This document shows positions 55,438 through 64,000 of a DNA stretch of 64,000 nt, piece by piece. The position numbers and the translations under genes were made by a program. The first letter of the stretch is position 1; each line of letters opens with the position of its first letter. Under the pieces are notes generated by a model. The model did not search any database, was not told the DNA's origin, and saw only the letters and a list, made by a program, of their open reading frames with translations. Origin of the DNA: Methylobacterium sp. C25 (lineage in GTDB: Bacteria; Pseudomonadota; Alphaproteobacteria; Rhizobiales; Beijerinckiaceae); contig NZ_JAAUVI010000002.1 in NCBI RefSeq assembly GCF_021352225.1, positions 434,001-498,000 on the forward strand. Reading direction: 5' to 3'.

Positions 55438-56916
55438 ATGCCCTTCGATAGCCGCCGCAGACGCGTTTTCGGGGCGGCAGGCGATGCTGCTTTCCCGGCT
55501 CTTAAGGCACGGGTGATCGCCCGGACCGGCCATCACTACTACGCCGACAAGGACGGCTTGCTCTTCGATCGACTCGTCAAACGCTTCAGGGCGCTGAACC
55601 TCGCCGATTGCTCTGCCTATATCCGCCATCTCGACGGCGCCCGCGGTCACGAGGAATGGACCGCGCTCGAGGCCGAGATCACCATCGGCGAAACGTTCTT
55701 CTTCCGATACGCAGAGCAGTTCGTCGCGCTTCGGGAACGGATCCTGCCCGCGCTGATCGAGGCCCGTGCCGTCGGGCGAACGCTGCGAATCTGGAGCGCC
55801 GGCTGCTCGACAGGGGCCGAGCCCTATTCCGTGGCGATCCTGCTGCACGAGTTGCTCGGTGCGGATCTTGGCAACTGGAACATCACCATCGTCGGCACAG
55901 ACATAAGCGCCGCCGCCATCGCCACGGCTCGATCGGGTGAATACGGTCGCTGGGCCCTGCGAACCATGCCGGCGGAGGACCGGACGCGTTGGTTTCAGCC
56001 GACCGCTCCGAGATCCGGTGCAACCCGAGAAGGCGGTTACCGCCTTCGGGCCAAGTTCCGCGAGATGGTCCGCTTTGAGCGCGGCAATCTTATGGGACTC
56101 ATCGACGGGAGTCTGCCCGCAGCCTTCGCCGGCTTCGATTTGATCTTGTGCCGCAACGTCCTGATTTATTTCAGCGGCGATCACGTGCTCGGCATCATGA
56201 GAGGCTTTGCCGATCGGCTTTGCCCGGGCGGCTGGCTACTCATCGGCCATGCCGAGCCCAATCCGACCTTCGACGCCTGGCTGACCCCGGTGGCGCTGCC
56301 CGGTACAGCCGCCTATCGCCGGAAGGACGAGCCGCTTACCTGCGGTGAGCCCCGGAGGCTTCCGGCTTGGAACGACGGTTCACCGTTCACGGGGATGCAG
56401 ACCGCGCCGACGCTCGCCGACGCAGAGATGATTCCGCCGCTGATCGCGTCCGCCGCTCCGATCACGGTGTCCCAGATTGCTCCGAGTCCGCCGCCATCGC
56501 CCCCGTCGTCTGCCGACCTGCTGACGCGGATCCGCGCCTTGGCTGATTCGGGCGAAACCGGAGAGGCTTGGCGGCTCCTGGGCGAGGCATTGGAGGCTGA
56601 GCCGACGGCGGCGGCTCTGCGATACTACGAGGCTCTTCTCGCGTGCGACCTTGGACGCGAGGCTGAGGCTGAGCGGGCTTTTCGGGGCGCATTGTTTCTC
56701 GATCGCGATTTCGCGATGGCCCACCTCCATCTCGGCCTGCTGCTGACGAAGCAGGGCCGTCGCGCGCCGGCGATCCGCGCCCTCGACAACGCCCTGCGCC
56801 TCGCGCAAGGACTGCTTCCCGAAGAAGCTCTTCCCGAAGGAGATGGTGTGACGGCGGGCGAGCTCATGGCGACGGTGCGCCTCGCGCTTGGCAGGCTAGG
56901 GCGCGCGACGCCATGA
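55438..56916 (+). CDS. cheR: CheR-type methyltransferase with C-terminal TPR repeats
   Basis: The 492-residue protein is predicted to methylate receptor glutamates with S-adenosylmethionine. The N-terminal CheR domain has E-T-F-F-F-R, the SAM loop W-S-A-G-C-S-T-G-A-E-P-Y-S and C-R-N-V-L-I-Y-F. After about residue 290 comes a Pro-rich linker, then TPR-like helices (Y-Y-E-A-L-L-A-C-D-L-G, A-H-L-H-L-G-L-L-L). This domain order is that of WspC. The ATG at 55438 has GAGG upstream; a TTG overlapping the cheW stop is the alternative. Confidence 0.93.
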   Translation: MPFDSRRRRVFGAAGDAAFPALKARVIARTGHHYYADKDGLLFDRLVKRFRALNLADCSAYIRHLDGARGHEEWTALEAEITIGETFFFRYAEQFVALRERILPALIEARAVGRTLRIWSAGCSTGAEPYSVAILLHELLGADLGNWNITIVGTDISAAAIATARSGEYGRWALRTMPAEDRTRWFQPTAPRSGATREGGYRLRAKFREMVRFERGNLMGLIDGSLPAAFAGFDLILCRNVLIYFSGDHVLGIMRGFADRLCPGGWLLIGHAEPNPTFDAWLTPVALPGTAAYRRKDEPLTCGEPRRLPAWNDGSPFTGMQTAPTLADAEMIPPLIASAAPITVSQIAPSPPPSPPSSADLLTRIRALADSGETGEAWRLLGEALEAEPTAAALRYYEALLACDLGREAEAERAFRGALFLDRDFAMAHLHLGLLLTKQGRRAPAIRALDNALRLAQGLLPEEALPEGDGVTAGELMATVRLALGRLGRATP

Positions 56917-57458
56917 ACGAGACCGAGCTTTATCGTGTCCTGCTCGACGAGCGCTCCATGGCGCTCGCCGCGCGTGGGCAAGCCGGGCGAGACGTCGCCG
57001 CGCAACGCGATTATCTGGTCTGCGCGCTCGGCAACGAGCGCTATGGCATCGCTCTGGGCGCGATCGCGACAGTGCTGCCGCAGCGGCTTTGCACGGTTGT
57101 GCCCGGCGCTCCGGCGGCGCTTCGTGGGATTATCTCGCATGCCGGCATCATCGTTAGCGTGATCGATCTCGGGGTTGCCCTCGGGGGGGGCAGGGATAGT
57201 GCAACCGGCCAGTCCGGGCATCTTCTTCGGTTGCGTGCCGAGGGTCCTCCCGTGGCACTCGCAGTCGACCGCGTCATTCGCCTCGCGAGCATCGAGGCCG
57301 ACGCGATCACTGTCGCGCCGACAGCCGGTCCACATCCGGGTTTGGGCGCGGAAGCGGTTTCGGGCTATGCACCCGCCGGCTCGGAGCGTGACGGTGCAGC
57401 CGGCGGCGGCTTCGCCATCCTCGATCTTCCGCGCCTCTTGCGTCCCTATTTGCCCTGA
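56913..57458 (+). CDS. cheW: Second CheW-like coupling protein
   Basis: The 181-residue CheW-domain protein has a 30-residue helical N-terminal extension before Y-L-V-C-A-L-G-N-E-R-Y. L-R-G-I-I-S-H-A-G-I-I-V-S-V-I-D-L and V-A-L-A-V-D-R-V-I-R-L are CheW blocks. ATG overlaps the cheR stop (ATGA). Its place after cheR matches WspD. Having two CheW proteins suggests separate docking roles for receptor and kinase. Confidence 0.9.
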   Translation: MNETELYRVLLDERSMALAARGQAGRDVAAQRDYLVCALGNERYGIALGAIATVLPQRLCTVVPGAPAALRGIISHAGIIVSVIDLGVALGGGRDSATGQSGHLLRLRAEGPPVALAVDRVIRLASIEADAITVAPTAGPHPGLGAEAVSGYAPAGSERDGAAGGGFAILDLPRLLRPYLP

Positions 57459-57493
57459 TGCGCTCGCGCGCGATGACTGGAGAATGACGTCTC

Positions 57494-59167
57494 TTGTCGA
57501 TCTCGATCGCCAACCGGATCCTTCTCGGCTTTGCCGCGGTCACGGCCGTTCTGATCGCCCTGGGGCTCTACGCCAGCGGTCAGATCAGTACTGTGCGGGA
57601 GACGATGGATCGGATCGTCTCCCGCGACTTGATGGTGCTGCGTCAGCTCGACGACCTCGGCAACAACCTGCGGGACTTGGGTCTCGATCGGCGAAACGCC
57701 GTGATCTCGGTGCTGATGCGAGAGCGTTCGCGGACAGTCGCAGACGAGCAATTCTATGCGTCCTGGAATCGGAAGGCCGATGGGATCGATAGCCTCCTGG
57801 CCGATCTCGTGCGCGAGAGTGCCGCTTTCCGGCAAGCAGCGATCTCGGACGAGCGCGCCGCCTCCTGGGAGCGCTTGAACGGCGTCCTCAAGGAGGCCGT
57901 CGAGAATTACCGAACTCTACGGAGCGCGAGCGACGCCCAGATGAAGGCGGTTCTCGCCAAGGACTTCGACCGGGTCGAGTCCACCAACGACGAGGCGACG
58001 CGCCTCTTCGAGGTCGCAGTCGCGAAGATTGGACGAGCGCGTTCCGCGCTCGACGAGAGCATCACTGCAGGTCAGCAGGGCGTCACGGATACGTATGAAC
58101 GCAGCCGTTTCTCGATTCTGATGACTCTCGCGGGTGCCGTTCTGCTGAGCTTGCTCGTTACCTGGGCGATCAGCCGAGCGGTCGTCCGTCCGATCGAGAC
58201 CGTCGTCGCCTTCGTCGAGCGCATTGGGACGGGCGATCTGACCGGGCGTACGGCCCTGACCGGAAAGGACGAGATCGGCCGCCTCGGCATCACGCTGAAC
58301 GGGATGGTCGGCGGGCTGGCGGAACTGGCGCGCACCAACCGCTCGGCCACCGCCGATCTCAACGCCGCCGCCGCCGAGATCCGGGCCTCGGCCCAGGAGC
58401 AGGCGGCCAGCGTCGAGGAGCAGTTCGCTGCCGTGCAGGAAACAGCCGCCACAGTGGACGAGATCACCCATTCCGGCGCGCAGATCTCCAAACGCGCCAC
58501 CGACGTCATCGCCTCGGCTCAGGCGTCCGCCCAGACCGCGCGACAGGGGCTGCGGGCGGCCTCCGACACGGCAAAGGCCATGGAGCTGATCCGCGAGCAG
58601 GGCGAGGCGGTGGCCGGCAACATCGTCGCCTTGAGCGAGAAGACCCAGGCGATCGGCGAGATCATCACCACGGTCAACGACATCTCCGAGCGCACGCACC
58701 TGCTCTCGCTCAATGCCGCCATCGAGGCGGCTGCCGCTGGCGAGAGCGGACGCAGCTTCGCCATCGTCGCGGCCGAGATGAAGCTGCTGGCTGATCAGGC
58801 CAAGGCTGCCACGGTGCAGGTTCGCTCGATCCTCTCGGAGATCCAGCGCGGCATCAATTCATCGGTGATGCTGACGGAAGAGGCGGTCAAGCGCGCCGCC
58901 ACCGGCAAGACCCGCACGGATGCCACGGTGCGCACCATCGAGGAGATGGCCGCTCGGGTGGACGAAGGCGTCCAGACCTTCCAGCAGATCGTCGCCTCGA
59001 CGAACCAGCAGCAACTCGGCATCGAGCAGGTGATGGGAGCGCTCCAGAACATCCGCCAGGCGAGCCAGCAGACGGCCGCCGGCACCCGCGAGGTCGAGAT
59101 GGCCTCGGCCAACCTCACCGAGCTGGCGCAGGGCCTGATGGCCCTCGCCGAACGCTATCGGATCTGA
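57494..59167 (+). CDS. Methyl-accepting chemotaxis protein of the operon (4HB sensor)
   Basis: The 557-residue receptor has membrane helices at about residues 9-28 and 211-232 around a four-helix-bundle periplasmic sensor of about 180 residues, then HAMP and a signalling domain. The hairpin tip reads S-E-R-T-H-L-L-S-L-N-A-A-I-E-A-A-A-A-G-E, unlike the [10 protein letters not shown] tip of the two other receptors here, so it may pair with its own CheA and CheW only. The start is TTG with GGAGA upstream. Confidence 0.92.
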   Translation: MSISIANRILLGFAAVTAVLIALGLYASGQISTVRETMDRIVSRDLMVLRQLDDLGNNLRDLGLDRRNAVISVLMRERSRTVADEQFYASWNRKADGIDSLLADLVRESAAFRQAAISDERAASWERLNGVLKEAVENYRTLRSASDAQMKAVLAKDFDRVESTNDEATRLFEVAVAKIGRARSALDESITAGQQGVTDTYERSRFSILMTLAGAVLLSLLVTWAISRAVVRPIETVVAFVERIGTGDLTGRTALTGKDEIGRLGITLNGMVGGLAELARTNRSATADLNAAAAEIRASAQEQAASVEEQFAAVQETAATVDEITHSGAQISKRATDVIASAQASAQTARQGLRAASDTAKAMELIREQGEAVAGNIVALSEKTQAIGEIITTVNDISERTHLLSLNAAIEAAAAGESGRSFAIVAAEMKLLADQAKAATVQVRSILSEIQRGINSSVMLTEEAVKRAATGKTRTDATVRTIEEMAARVDEGVQTFQQIVASTNQQQLGIEQVMGALQNIRQASQQTAAGTREVEMASANLTELAQGLMALAERYRI

Positions 59168-59191
59168 AAGCCGCGGGCGCGCATTCGAAGA

Positions 59192-61429
59192 ATGGACATT
59201 CGCCAGCAACTCCTCGCCGCCTTCGAGGCCGAGCATCGCGAGCATCTCGACGCGATCCGCTCGGGGCTCGCAGCCGCGGCCGAGAACAGGCAGGTGGACT
59301 GGAACGATATCTTTCGACGTGCCCACAGCCTCAAGGGCGCTTCCCGCGCTGTCGACCTCCCGCCGGTCGAGGCGGTGGCCCATCGCCTGGAAACGCTTTT
59401 CGAGCGGATCAAGGGTGGCGACCGCAGCCTCGATCGCGATGTACTCGCGGCAATCCATCTTGCACTCGATCGCGTCGAGGCCTTCGTCGCGGGCATGAAG
59501 GACGGCGCGCCCGTGATGCCGCCTGATGCGCTCGCTGTTCTCGACCGTTGCCTGTCGCCAGCCTCGCAGGATCTCGCACCCGCCGTGCCGCACGGGGGGA
59601 TGGCACCGTCCTCTACCGAGCGGACCGACACCACGCCGGAACCGTCACCCGATCCTGCACGGCAGTCGATGTTACGCGTGCCGTCGGCGGCCGTCGAAGC
59701 GCTAACCGCGGCGACGCACGGGCTCGCCAACGCTTTATCCGGACAGGGCGCCATCGGCGAAGGCCTCGCCGGCCTCGCTGCGAACGCCACGAGTTTGCGC
59801 AAGCTCGTTGAGGCTATGCGCTCCGGCGGCCCGGCGCCCGATTCCGAGCGCTGCCGCGCCGATCTCGGAGAGTTGGATTCGGCCTTGAGCGCGATCATGC
59901 GGGACGCGCTGGACCTCGGCCGCCGGCATCGCTCCGCCGCCGCGGCAATCGACACTGCCTCGGCCCGCGTCCGCGAAGAAGCAGAGCGTCTGGCCCTGGT
60001 GCCGGCCGAAACGGCCTTCGGCGGCTTCGCGCGATCTCTGCGCGAAATGGCCCGAGAGGAGGGCGGCGAGGTCGAGGTGACCGTGCGAGGGCTCGACCTA
60101 CCCGTTGATCGCGGCATGCTGCAGGCCCTGCGCGACCCGGTGCTGCATATTCTGAGGAACGCCATCGGACATGGTGCCGAGTCCGCACAAGAACGCCGCG
60201 AGGCAGGAAAGCCGGACGCGTTGTCGATCCTGTTCGAGGTCGAGGCGCGCGGCAGCCGGTTGGTCATCGGCGTGCACGATGACGGGCGGGGCCCCGACCT
60301 GCCTGCAATTGAGTCGCGGGCGCGCGAACGCGGCCTACTCGGCCAGAGCGAGATCGCCGATCCGGAGCGGCTGCTCGCCTTCGTGTTCGAGCCCGGTTTC
60401 TCGACTGCCCAGGGCGTCGACACGCTCTCGGGACGGGGGATCGGCCTCGCGGTGGTGGCAGACGCCGTCCGCAGGCTTCGTGGCAGCGTACGGCTGTCGG
60501 GTCGCGCGCCATACGGGGCGTCGCTCGTCGTCAATCTACCGCTCTCCGCAGCGCGCCGACCGCTGCTGCTGGTCGAGGATGGCGGAGCCACCTATGCCCT
60601 GCCGAGCGCGGCGGCGGAGCGCCTGATCCGTCTGGATTGGACGAACGACGTCGACACTGTTGCCGGCCGACCGGTCGGCCGGATTCAAGTCCAAGAAGGC
60701 GGCAAGGAAAGCGTGCTCACGCTGCCGATTGCCAGACTTGGGGATCTGGTGAGTCCTGCTTCGCAAGAGGACAACTCCCATGGCTCGGGACAGGTCATTC
60801 TGCTCCGCTGCAGCGGCCGGCGCTGCCTTCTGCAGGTCAACGCGCTTCAGGACGTCCGTACTCTGCTCGTCCTCCCGCCCCCCGCCATCGGCGCCGATCC
60901 TGGTCTGATCGTGGGGACGATCGTGCTTGGCAGCGAAACGCCAGTTCTCGTCCTGAATCCCGAAGGGTTGATCGAAAGAGCTGAGAATCCGGGGTTGCGG
61001 CAACGCGCATCTGGTATGAAAGCATACGTTGCCGACCACGGAACGATGCCGGAGCGGCGACGTTCGACGATTTTGGTCGTTGACGACTCCATCACCACAC
61101 GCACCCTGGAGAAGAGCATCTTGGAAGCGGCCGGGTACCGCGTGGTCGTCTGCGTCGACGGGCAGGATGCGCTCGATCGCCTGCGTGCGGAGATCGAGCC
61201 CGTCGATCTCGTCCTGGCCGACGTCGAGATGCCGCGCCTTGATGGGTTCGGCCTGCTCAAGGCACTTCGCGCGGAGGCCGAGTTCGCTACGCTGCCGGTC
61301 ATCCTGATGACGTCGCGCGGCGCCTCCGAGGATGTCGCACGCGGGCTCGAACTCGGGGCCGACGCCTACCTCACCAAGCAGAAGTTCGATCAGCGCGAAC
61401 TTTTGGAAACGGTCGGCCAGTTGCTGTGA
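59192..61429 (+). CDS. cheA: Hybrid CheA histidine kinase with C-terminal receiver
   Basis: The 745-residue kinase has an N-terminal Hpt domain with His45 (R-A-H-S-L-K-G-A). A dimerisation region precedes the ATPase domain (L-R-N-A-I-G-H-G-A-E, D-D-G-R-G, G-R-G-I-G-L-A). A CheW-like regulatory domain follows (about 450-605). The C-terminal receiver has D-D-S and its Asp in L-A-D-V-E-M-P. No separate CheY-binding P2 domain is evident. CheA with a fused receiver is typical of WspE and of R. centenum CheA3. Confidence 0.94.
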   Translation: MDIRQQLLAAFEAEHREHLDAIRSGLAAAAENRQVDWNDIFRRAHSLKGASRAVDLPPVEAVAHRLETLFERIKGGDRSLDRDVLAAIHLALDRVEAFVAGMKDGAPVMPPDALAVLDRCLSPASQDLAPAVPHGGMAPSSTERTDTTPEPSPDPARQSMLRVPSAAVEALTAATHGLANALSGQGAIGEGLAGLAANATSLRKLVEAMRSGGPAPDSERCRADLGELDSALSAIMRDALDLGRRHRSAAAAIDTASARVREEAERLALVPAETAFGGFARSLREMAREEGGEVEVTVRGLDLPVDRGMLQALRDPVLHILRNAIGHGAESAQERREAGKPDALSILFEVEARGSRLVIGVHDDGRGPDLPAIESRARERGLLGQSEIADPERLLAFVFEPGFSTAQGVDTLSGRGIGLAVVADAVRRLRGSVRLSGRAPYGASLVVNLPLSAARRPLLLVEDGGATYALPSAAAERLIRLDWTNDVDTVAGRPVGRIQVQEGGKESVLTLPIARLGDLVSPASQEDNSHGSGQVILLRCSGRRCLLQVNALQDVRTLLVLPPPAIGADPGLIVGTIVLGSETPVLVLNPEGLIERAENPGLRQRASGMKAYVADHGTMPERRRSTILVVDDSITTRTLEKSILEAAGYRVVVCVDGQDALDRLRAEIEPVDLVLADVEMPRLDGFGLLKALRAEAEFATLPVILMTSRGASEDVARGLELGADAYLTKQKFDQRELLETVGQLL

Positions 61430-62511
61430 GTACAGGCGTAGGTGGCCCGGTCAGGGTGATGCTGGTCGAGGACTCCCTCGTCGTCCGCACACTGTTGACG
61501 CACATCGTGGCCCGCGACCCGCGGCTGACGCTCGCCGCGGCCGTCGCATCCGGCGAAGAAGCGCTCTCGGCAATCGAGACGGTACGGCCCGACGTCATCT
61601 CGATGGATATCCGCCTTCCGGGCATTGACGGCTTGGAGACGACGCGCCGCATCATGGCGGAGTGCCCGACACCGATCGTCGTGGTGGCGGACGCGGTCGA
61701 GGATTCGTCGTTGAAGATCTCGATGAATGCCCTGCGTGCCGGGGCTCTGTCCGTCGTCGAGAAGCCGGTCGCCACGACCAATGCGGGCTACGAGTCGGTT
61801 GCCGGGGAGATCTGCACGCAGCTGCGTATCATGGCCGCCGTCCCGGTCATTCGGCGGCGCCCCATCGGTTCGGGCTGGTCGAAGCGGGCCCACGATCTGG
61901 CGTCCCGCATACCGCCCACGCCGTCGTTGGAGACGCGGCCGACCGTGTTGGCCATCGCTGCCTCGACGGGTGGCCCCCCTGCCCTCGCCAAGGTTATCGG
62001 CTCACTACCGGCAGACTTTCCTCTGCCGATCCTGCTTGTCCAGCATATGGGCGCGGCTTTCATGGATGGCTTCGCCGCGTGGCTCGATGGTGTTGTCTCC
62101 TTGCCGGTCGCGATCGCTGAAGACGGGGAGCGCCTCGCGCCGTCGCGCGTCTACGTGGCACCGGGCGACCGGCACCTCGAGCTCGCGGCCGGCCGGTCAC
62201 TCCGTGTTCTGGAAAGTGCGCCCGTGGGAGGTCAGCGCCCGGCTGCGACTGTGCTGTTCCGATCCGTCGCGCGTCAGGCCGGCGCGCGAGGTCTCGGGAT
62301 TTTGCTGACGGGGATGGGCGAGGATGGCGCGCTCGGCCTCCTCGACATGCACCGGGCTGGAGCTCCGACCATTGCCGAGCACGAGAGTACCGCTGTCGTC
62401 TATGGCATGCCGGCAGCGGCAGTGCGTCTCTCCGCCGCCGGCAGCGTGCTGCCCCTCGACGAGATCGCGCAGCAGGTCCTGCGGCTCTCTCTGTCCGAGG
62501 CTGGGCCATGA
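61426..62511 (+). CDS. cheB: CheB methylesterase/deamidase
   Basis: The 361-residue protein has an N-terminal receiver (V-E-D-S, phosphorylation site in S-M-D-I-R-L-P-G). The C-terminal esterase has the triad Ser in A-A-S-T-G-G-P, His in V-Q-H-M and Asp in G-M-G-E-D-G-A. It opposes CheR in receptor adaptation. A GTG start overlaps the cheA stop by four bases. Phosphorylation by CheA is expected. Confidence 0.95.
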   Translation: MSTGVGGPVRVMLVEDSLVVRTLLTHIVARDPRLTLAAAVASGEEALSAIETVRPDVISMDIRLPGIDGLETTRRIMAECPTPIVVVADAVEDSSLKISMNALRAGALSVVEKPVATTNAGYESVAGEICTQLRIMAAVPVIRRRPIGSGWSKRAHDLASRIPPTPSLETRPTVLAIAASTGGPPALAKVIGSLPADFPLPILLVQHMGAAFMDGFAAWLDGVVSLPVAIAEDGERLAPSRVYVAPGDRHLELAAGRSLRVLESAPVGGQRPAATVLFRSVARQAGARGLGILLTGMGEDGALGLLDMHRAGAPTIAEHESTAVVYGMPAAAVRLSAAGSVLPLDEIAQQVLRLSLSEAGP

Positions 62512-64000
62512 GCGCCGCGGTGACCGCGGCGAAAGCGCCGGCGCATCTCCTCCTCGTCGAGGATTCGGAGACGCAGGCGCTCGAACTTCGGCTATTGCTC
62601 GAAGCGAACGGCTTTGCTGTCGAGCGCTGTGCGACGGCGGAAGCGGCACTCGAACGACTCAATGAGGGCCTGCCTGATCTCGTGGTCGCCGATTACCACC
62701 TGCCTGGCATGAACGGAGACGAGTTCACTCGGCAGATGCGCCTGTCTCTGCGCACCCGCGCGCTGCCAGTGCTGATGCTGACGGGCGCCCAGGATGGCGA
62801 GCGCCAGGGGCTAGAGAGCGGAGCCGACGCCTATATTGCGAAGTCGACCGACCGGGATCTCTTGGTCCTACGGATCCGAGCGCTGCTGCGCGAGCGCAAG
62901 GCGAGCGTTCATTCCGAAGCGGCCGGCGGCTCGGCGTTTCGGCGCGGGCGCATCCTCGTCATCGACGGCAGCGCAACCTACCGTACTTTTTTCGCCGGCC
63001 TCCTCAGCCAGGACGGCCACGCCGTCGAGACCGCCGCGAGCCGCGAGGCGGCACTAATCGCCCTCGACACACCGGGTGCAGCCTTCGACTGCGTCACCGT
63101 CGATCTGAACGGCCACACCTACGATGGCCGCGCGCTCTGTCGTGAGATCGCCGAGCGCCGTCACGCGGCGTCCGATGCCAGCGGCCATCAAGCCTTCCAT
63201 CTCGTTTGCGTCGCCGGGAATGCTCCTGACAAGGAACTGCTTGTCGAAGCCTTCTCGGCAGGTGCCGACGACATCGTCGTCAAAACGGATGGCGAACTCC
63301 TGGCCATGCGTGTGCGCGGGCTCGTACGTCGCCGTTTGCTGGAAGAGGATAACCAGCGGGTATCGGGCGCCTTTGGCGCACGCGAGCGAGCTTTGGAACG
63401 TGCGCGTGCCGAAGCGGAGGCGGCAGAAGCGCGCGCGGCGCTTGCCGATGCGCTGGAACAGGCCAACCGCGATCTCGCAGACGCCAACCGCCGGCTCACC
63501 GACGCGCAGGCCAAGCTCGTCCAGGCTGCCAAAATGGCCTCTCTCGGCGAACTCGTCGCCGGGATCGCCCATGAGATCAACAACCCGTTGGCTTTCATCC
63601 TGGCTCACCAGGGCACAGTGGAACGCGTGCTTGGGGAGGTGCCGGAGCCGAGCGGTGACACTGGCCGGCGCGCCCTAGCCAAGGCGCGCGACCGCGTCGG
63701 CTCCATGCGGATCGGGCTCACCCGAATCCAGGATCTCGTATTGAACCTGCGCAAGTTCTCGCGGCTCGACGAAGGAGAGCGCGCGCTCGTCGATGTGCCT
63801 GAGGCCATCGAGACTGTGCTGGCGTTGCTTCAGCACAAGCTTGGCGACCGCATCACCGTGACGTGCGATTTCTCCGGGCGCCAACAGATGCACTGCACGC
63901 CGGCGCTGCTGAACCAGGTGGTGATGAACATCCTCGGCAATGCCGCCGATGCGATTCCCGGCGAGGGGACCATCTCGGTCTCAACCGTTGCCGAGCCAGA
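62508..64000 (+). CDS. Hybrid histidine kinase with two N-terminal receivers (CheS-like), 3' end outside window
   Basis: At least 497 residues are encoded before the window ends. The ATG overlaps the cheB stop (ATGA). The first receiver (about residues 12-130) has V-E-D-S and Asp in V-A-D-Y-H-L-P-G. The second (about 145-285) retains a candidate Asp in T-V-D-L-N-G, but starts V-I-D-G-S, so one acidic residue is lost. A coiled coil leads to the dimerisation domain with His355 in A-G-I-A-H-E-I-N-N-P, then the ATPase N-box N-I-L-G-N-A-A-D-A. CheA probably phosphorylates its receiver, making it the output kinase. Confidence 0.88.
   Translation, partial: MSAAVTAAKAPAHLLLVEDSETQALELRLLLEANGFAVERCATAEAALERLNEGLPDLVVADYHLPGMNGDEFTRQMRLSLRTRALPVLMLTGAQDGERQGLESGADAYIAKSTDRDLLVLRIRALLRERKASVHSEAAGGSAFRRGRILVIDGSATYRTFFAGLLSQDGHAVETAASREAALIALDTPGAAFDCVTVDLNGHTYDGRALCREIAERRHAASDASGHQAFHLVCVAGNAPDKELLVEAFSAGADDIVVKTDGELLAMRVRGLVRRRLLEEDNQRVSGAFGARERALERARAEAEAAEARAALADALEQANRDLADANRRLTDAQAKLVQAAKMASLGELVAGIAHEINNPLAFILAHQGTVERVLGEVPEPSGDTGRRALAKARDRVGSMRIGLTRIQDLVLNLRKFSRLDEGERALVDVPEAIETVLALLQHKLGDRITVTCDFSGRQQMHCTPALLNQVVMNILGNAADAIPGEGTISVSTVAEP

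Overview
The window is a high-GC chromosomal segment, coding on both strands, most likely from an alphaproteobacterium of the order Hyphomicrobiales and probably a Methylobacterium/Methylorubrum relative. The evidence is the alphaproteobacterial order rpsA-sppA-ihfB-lapA-trpF, the pal-cpoB-tilS block, DUF6894, many chemoreceptors ending in a TVRAA-type tail, and frequent GTG starts. The genus is inferred from gene content, not from a marker gene. No phage, insertion sequence, CRISPR array or rRNA was seen.

Layout. 1-8.9 kb: the cell-envelope block pal-cpoB-tilS, an Hpt protein divergent from a stand-alone receiver, a divergent WcbI-like/GSCFA pair, hemC, an ABM-domain protein and a fold-III PLP decarboxylase. 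8.9-10.3 kb: gene-poor and partly AT-rich, with two good small-ORF candidates and a DUF6894 gene. 10.3-22.9 kb: accessory modules, each beside a TetR repressor with a visible operator-like palindrome. These are a periplasmic molybdenum hydroxylase (2Fe-2S subunit, Tat-exported large subunit, triheme cytochrome c), an RND efflux pump with its adaptor, and two short-chain dehydrogenases. 23-31.5 kb: an HD-GYP protein, a CAU-anticodon tRNA (probably Ile2, the TilS substrate), the sulfate transporter operon sbp-cysT-cysW-cysA, a DUF488 protein, a GH25 lipoprotein and a Crp/Fnr regulator. 31.7-47.9 kb: two unlinked chemoreceptors enclose a mostly housekeeping block: trpB, a Tat-signal FAH-fold protein, trpF, lapA, ihfB, sppA, rpsA, an mtaB-like gene, dapF, a periplasmic GyrI-like protein and trpS. 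48-54.7 kb: ilvC, ilvH and ilvB, interleaved with a TetR/GST pair and a frameshifted gene; ilvB has a readable attenuator. 54.9-64 kb: one chemosensory operon, cheW-cheR(TPR)-cheW-mcp-cheA(REC)-cheB, followed by a kinase with two receivers that runs off the end.

The strongest functional stories are these. First, the last 9 kb is a Wsp/Che3-type alternative chemosensory system whose output is a histidine kinase rather than a flagellar CheY or a diguanylate cyclase in the visible part. Second, ilvB is preceded by a 16-codon leader peptide containing Leu-Ile-Val and by mutually exclusive hairpins. Third, the rpsA leader carries three consecutive hairpins. Fourth, several TetR modules have predictable operators. 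Start codons were chosen from ribosome-binding sites, signal peptides and family alignment from memory, so they remain predictions.
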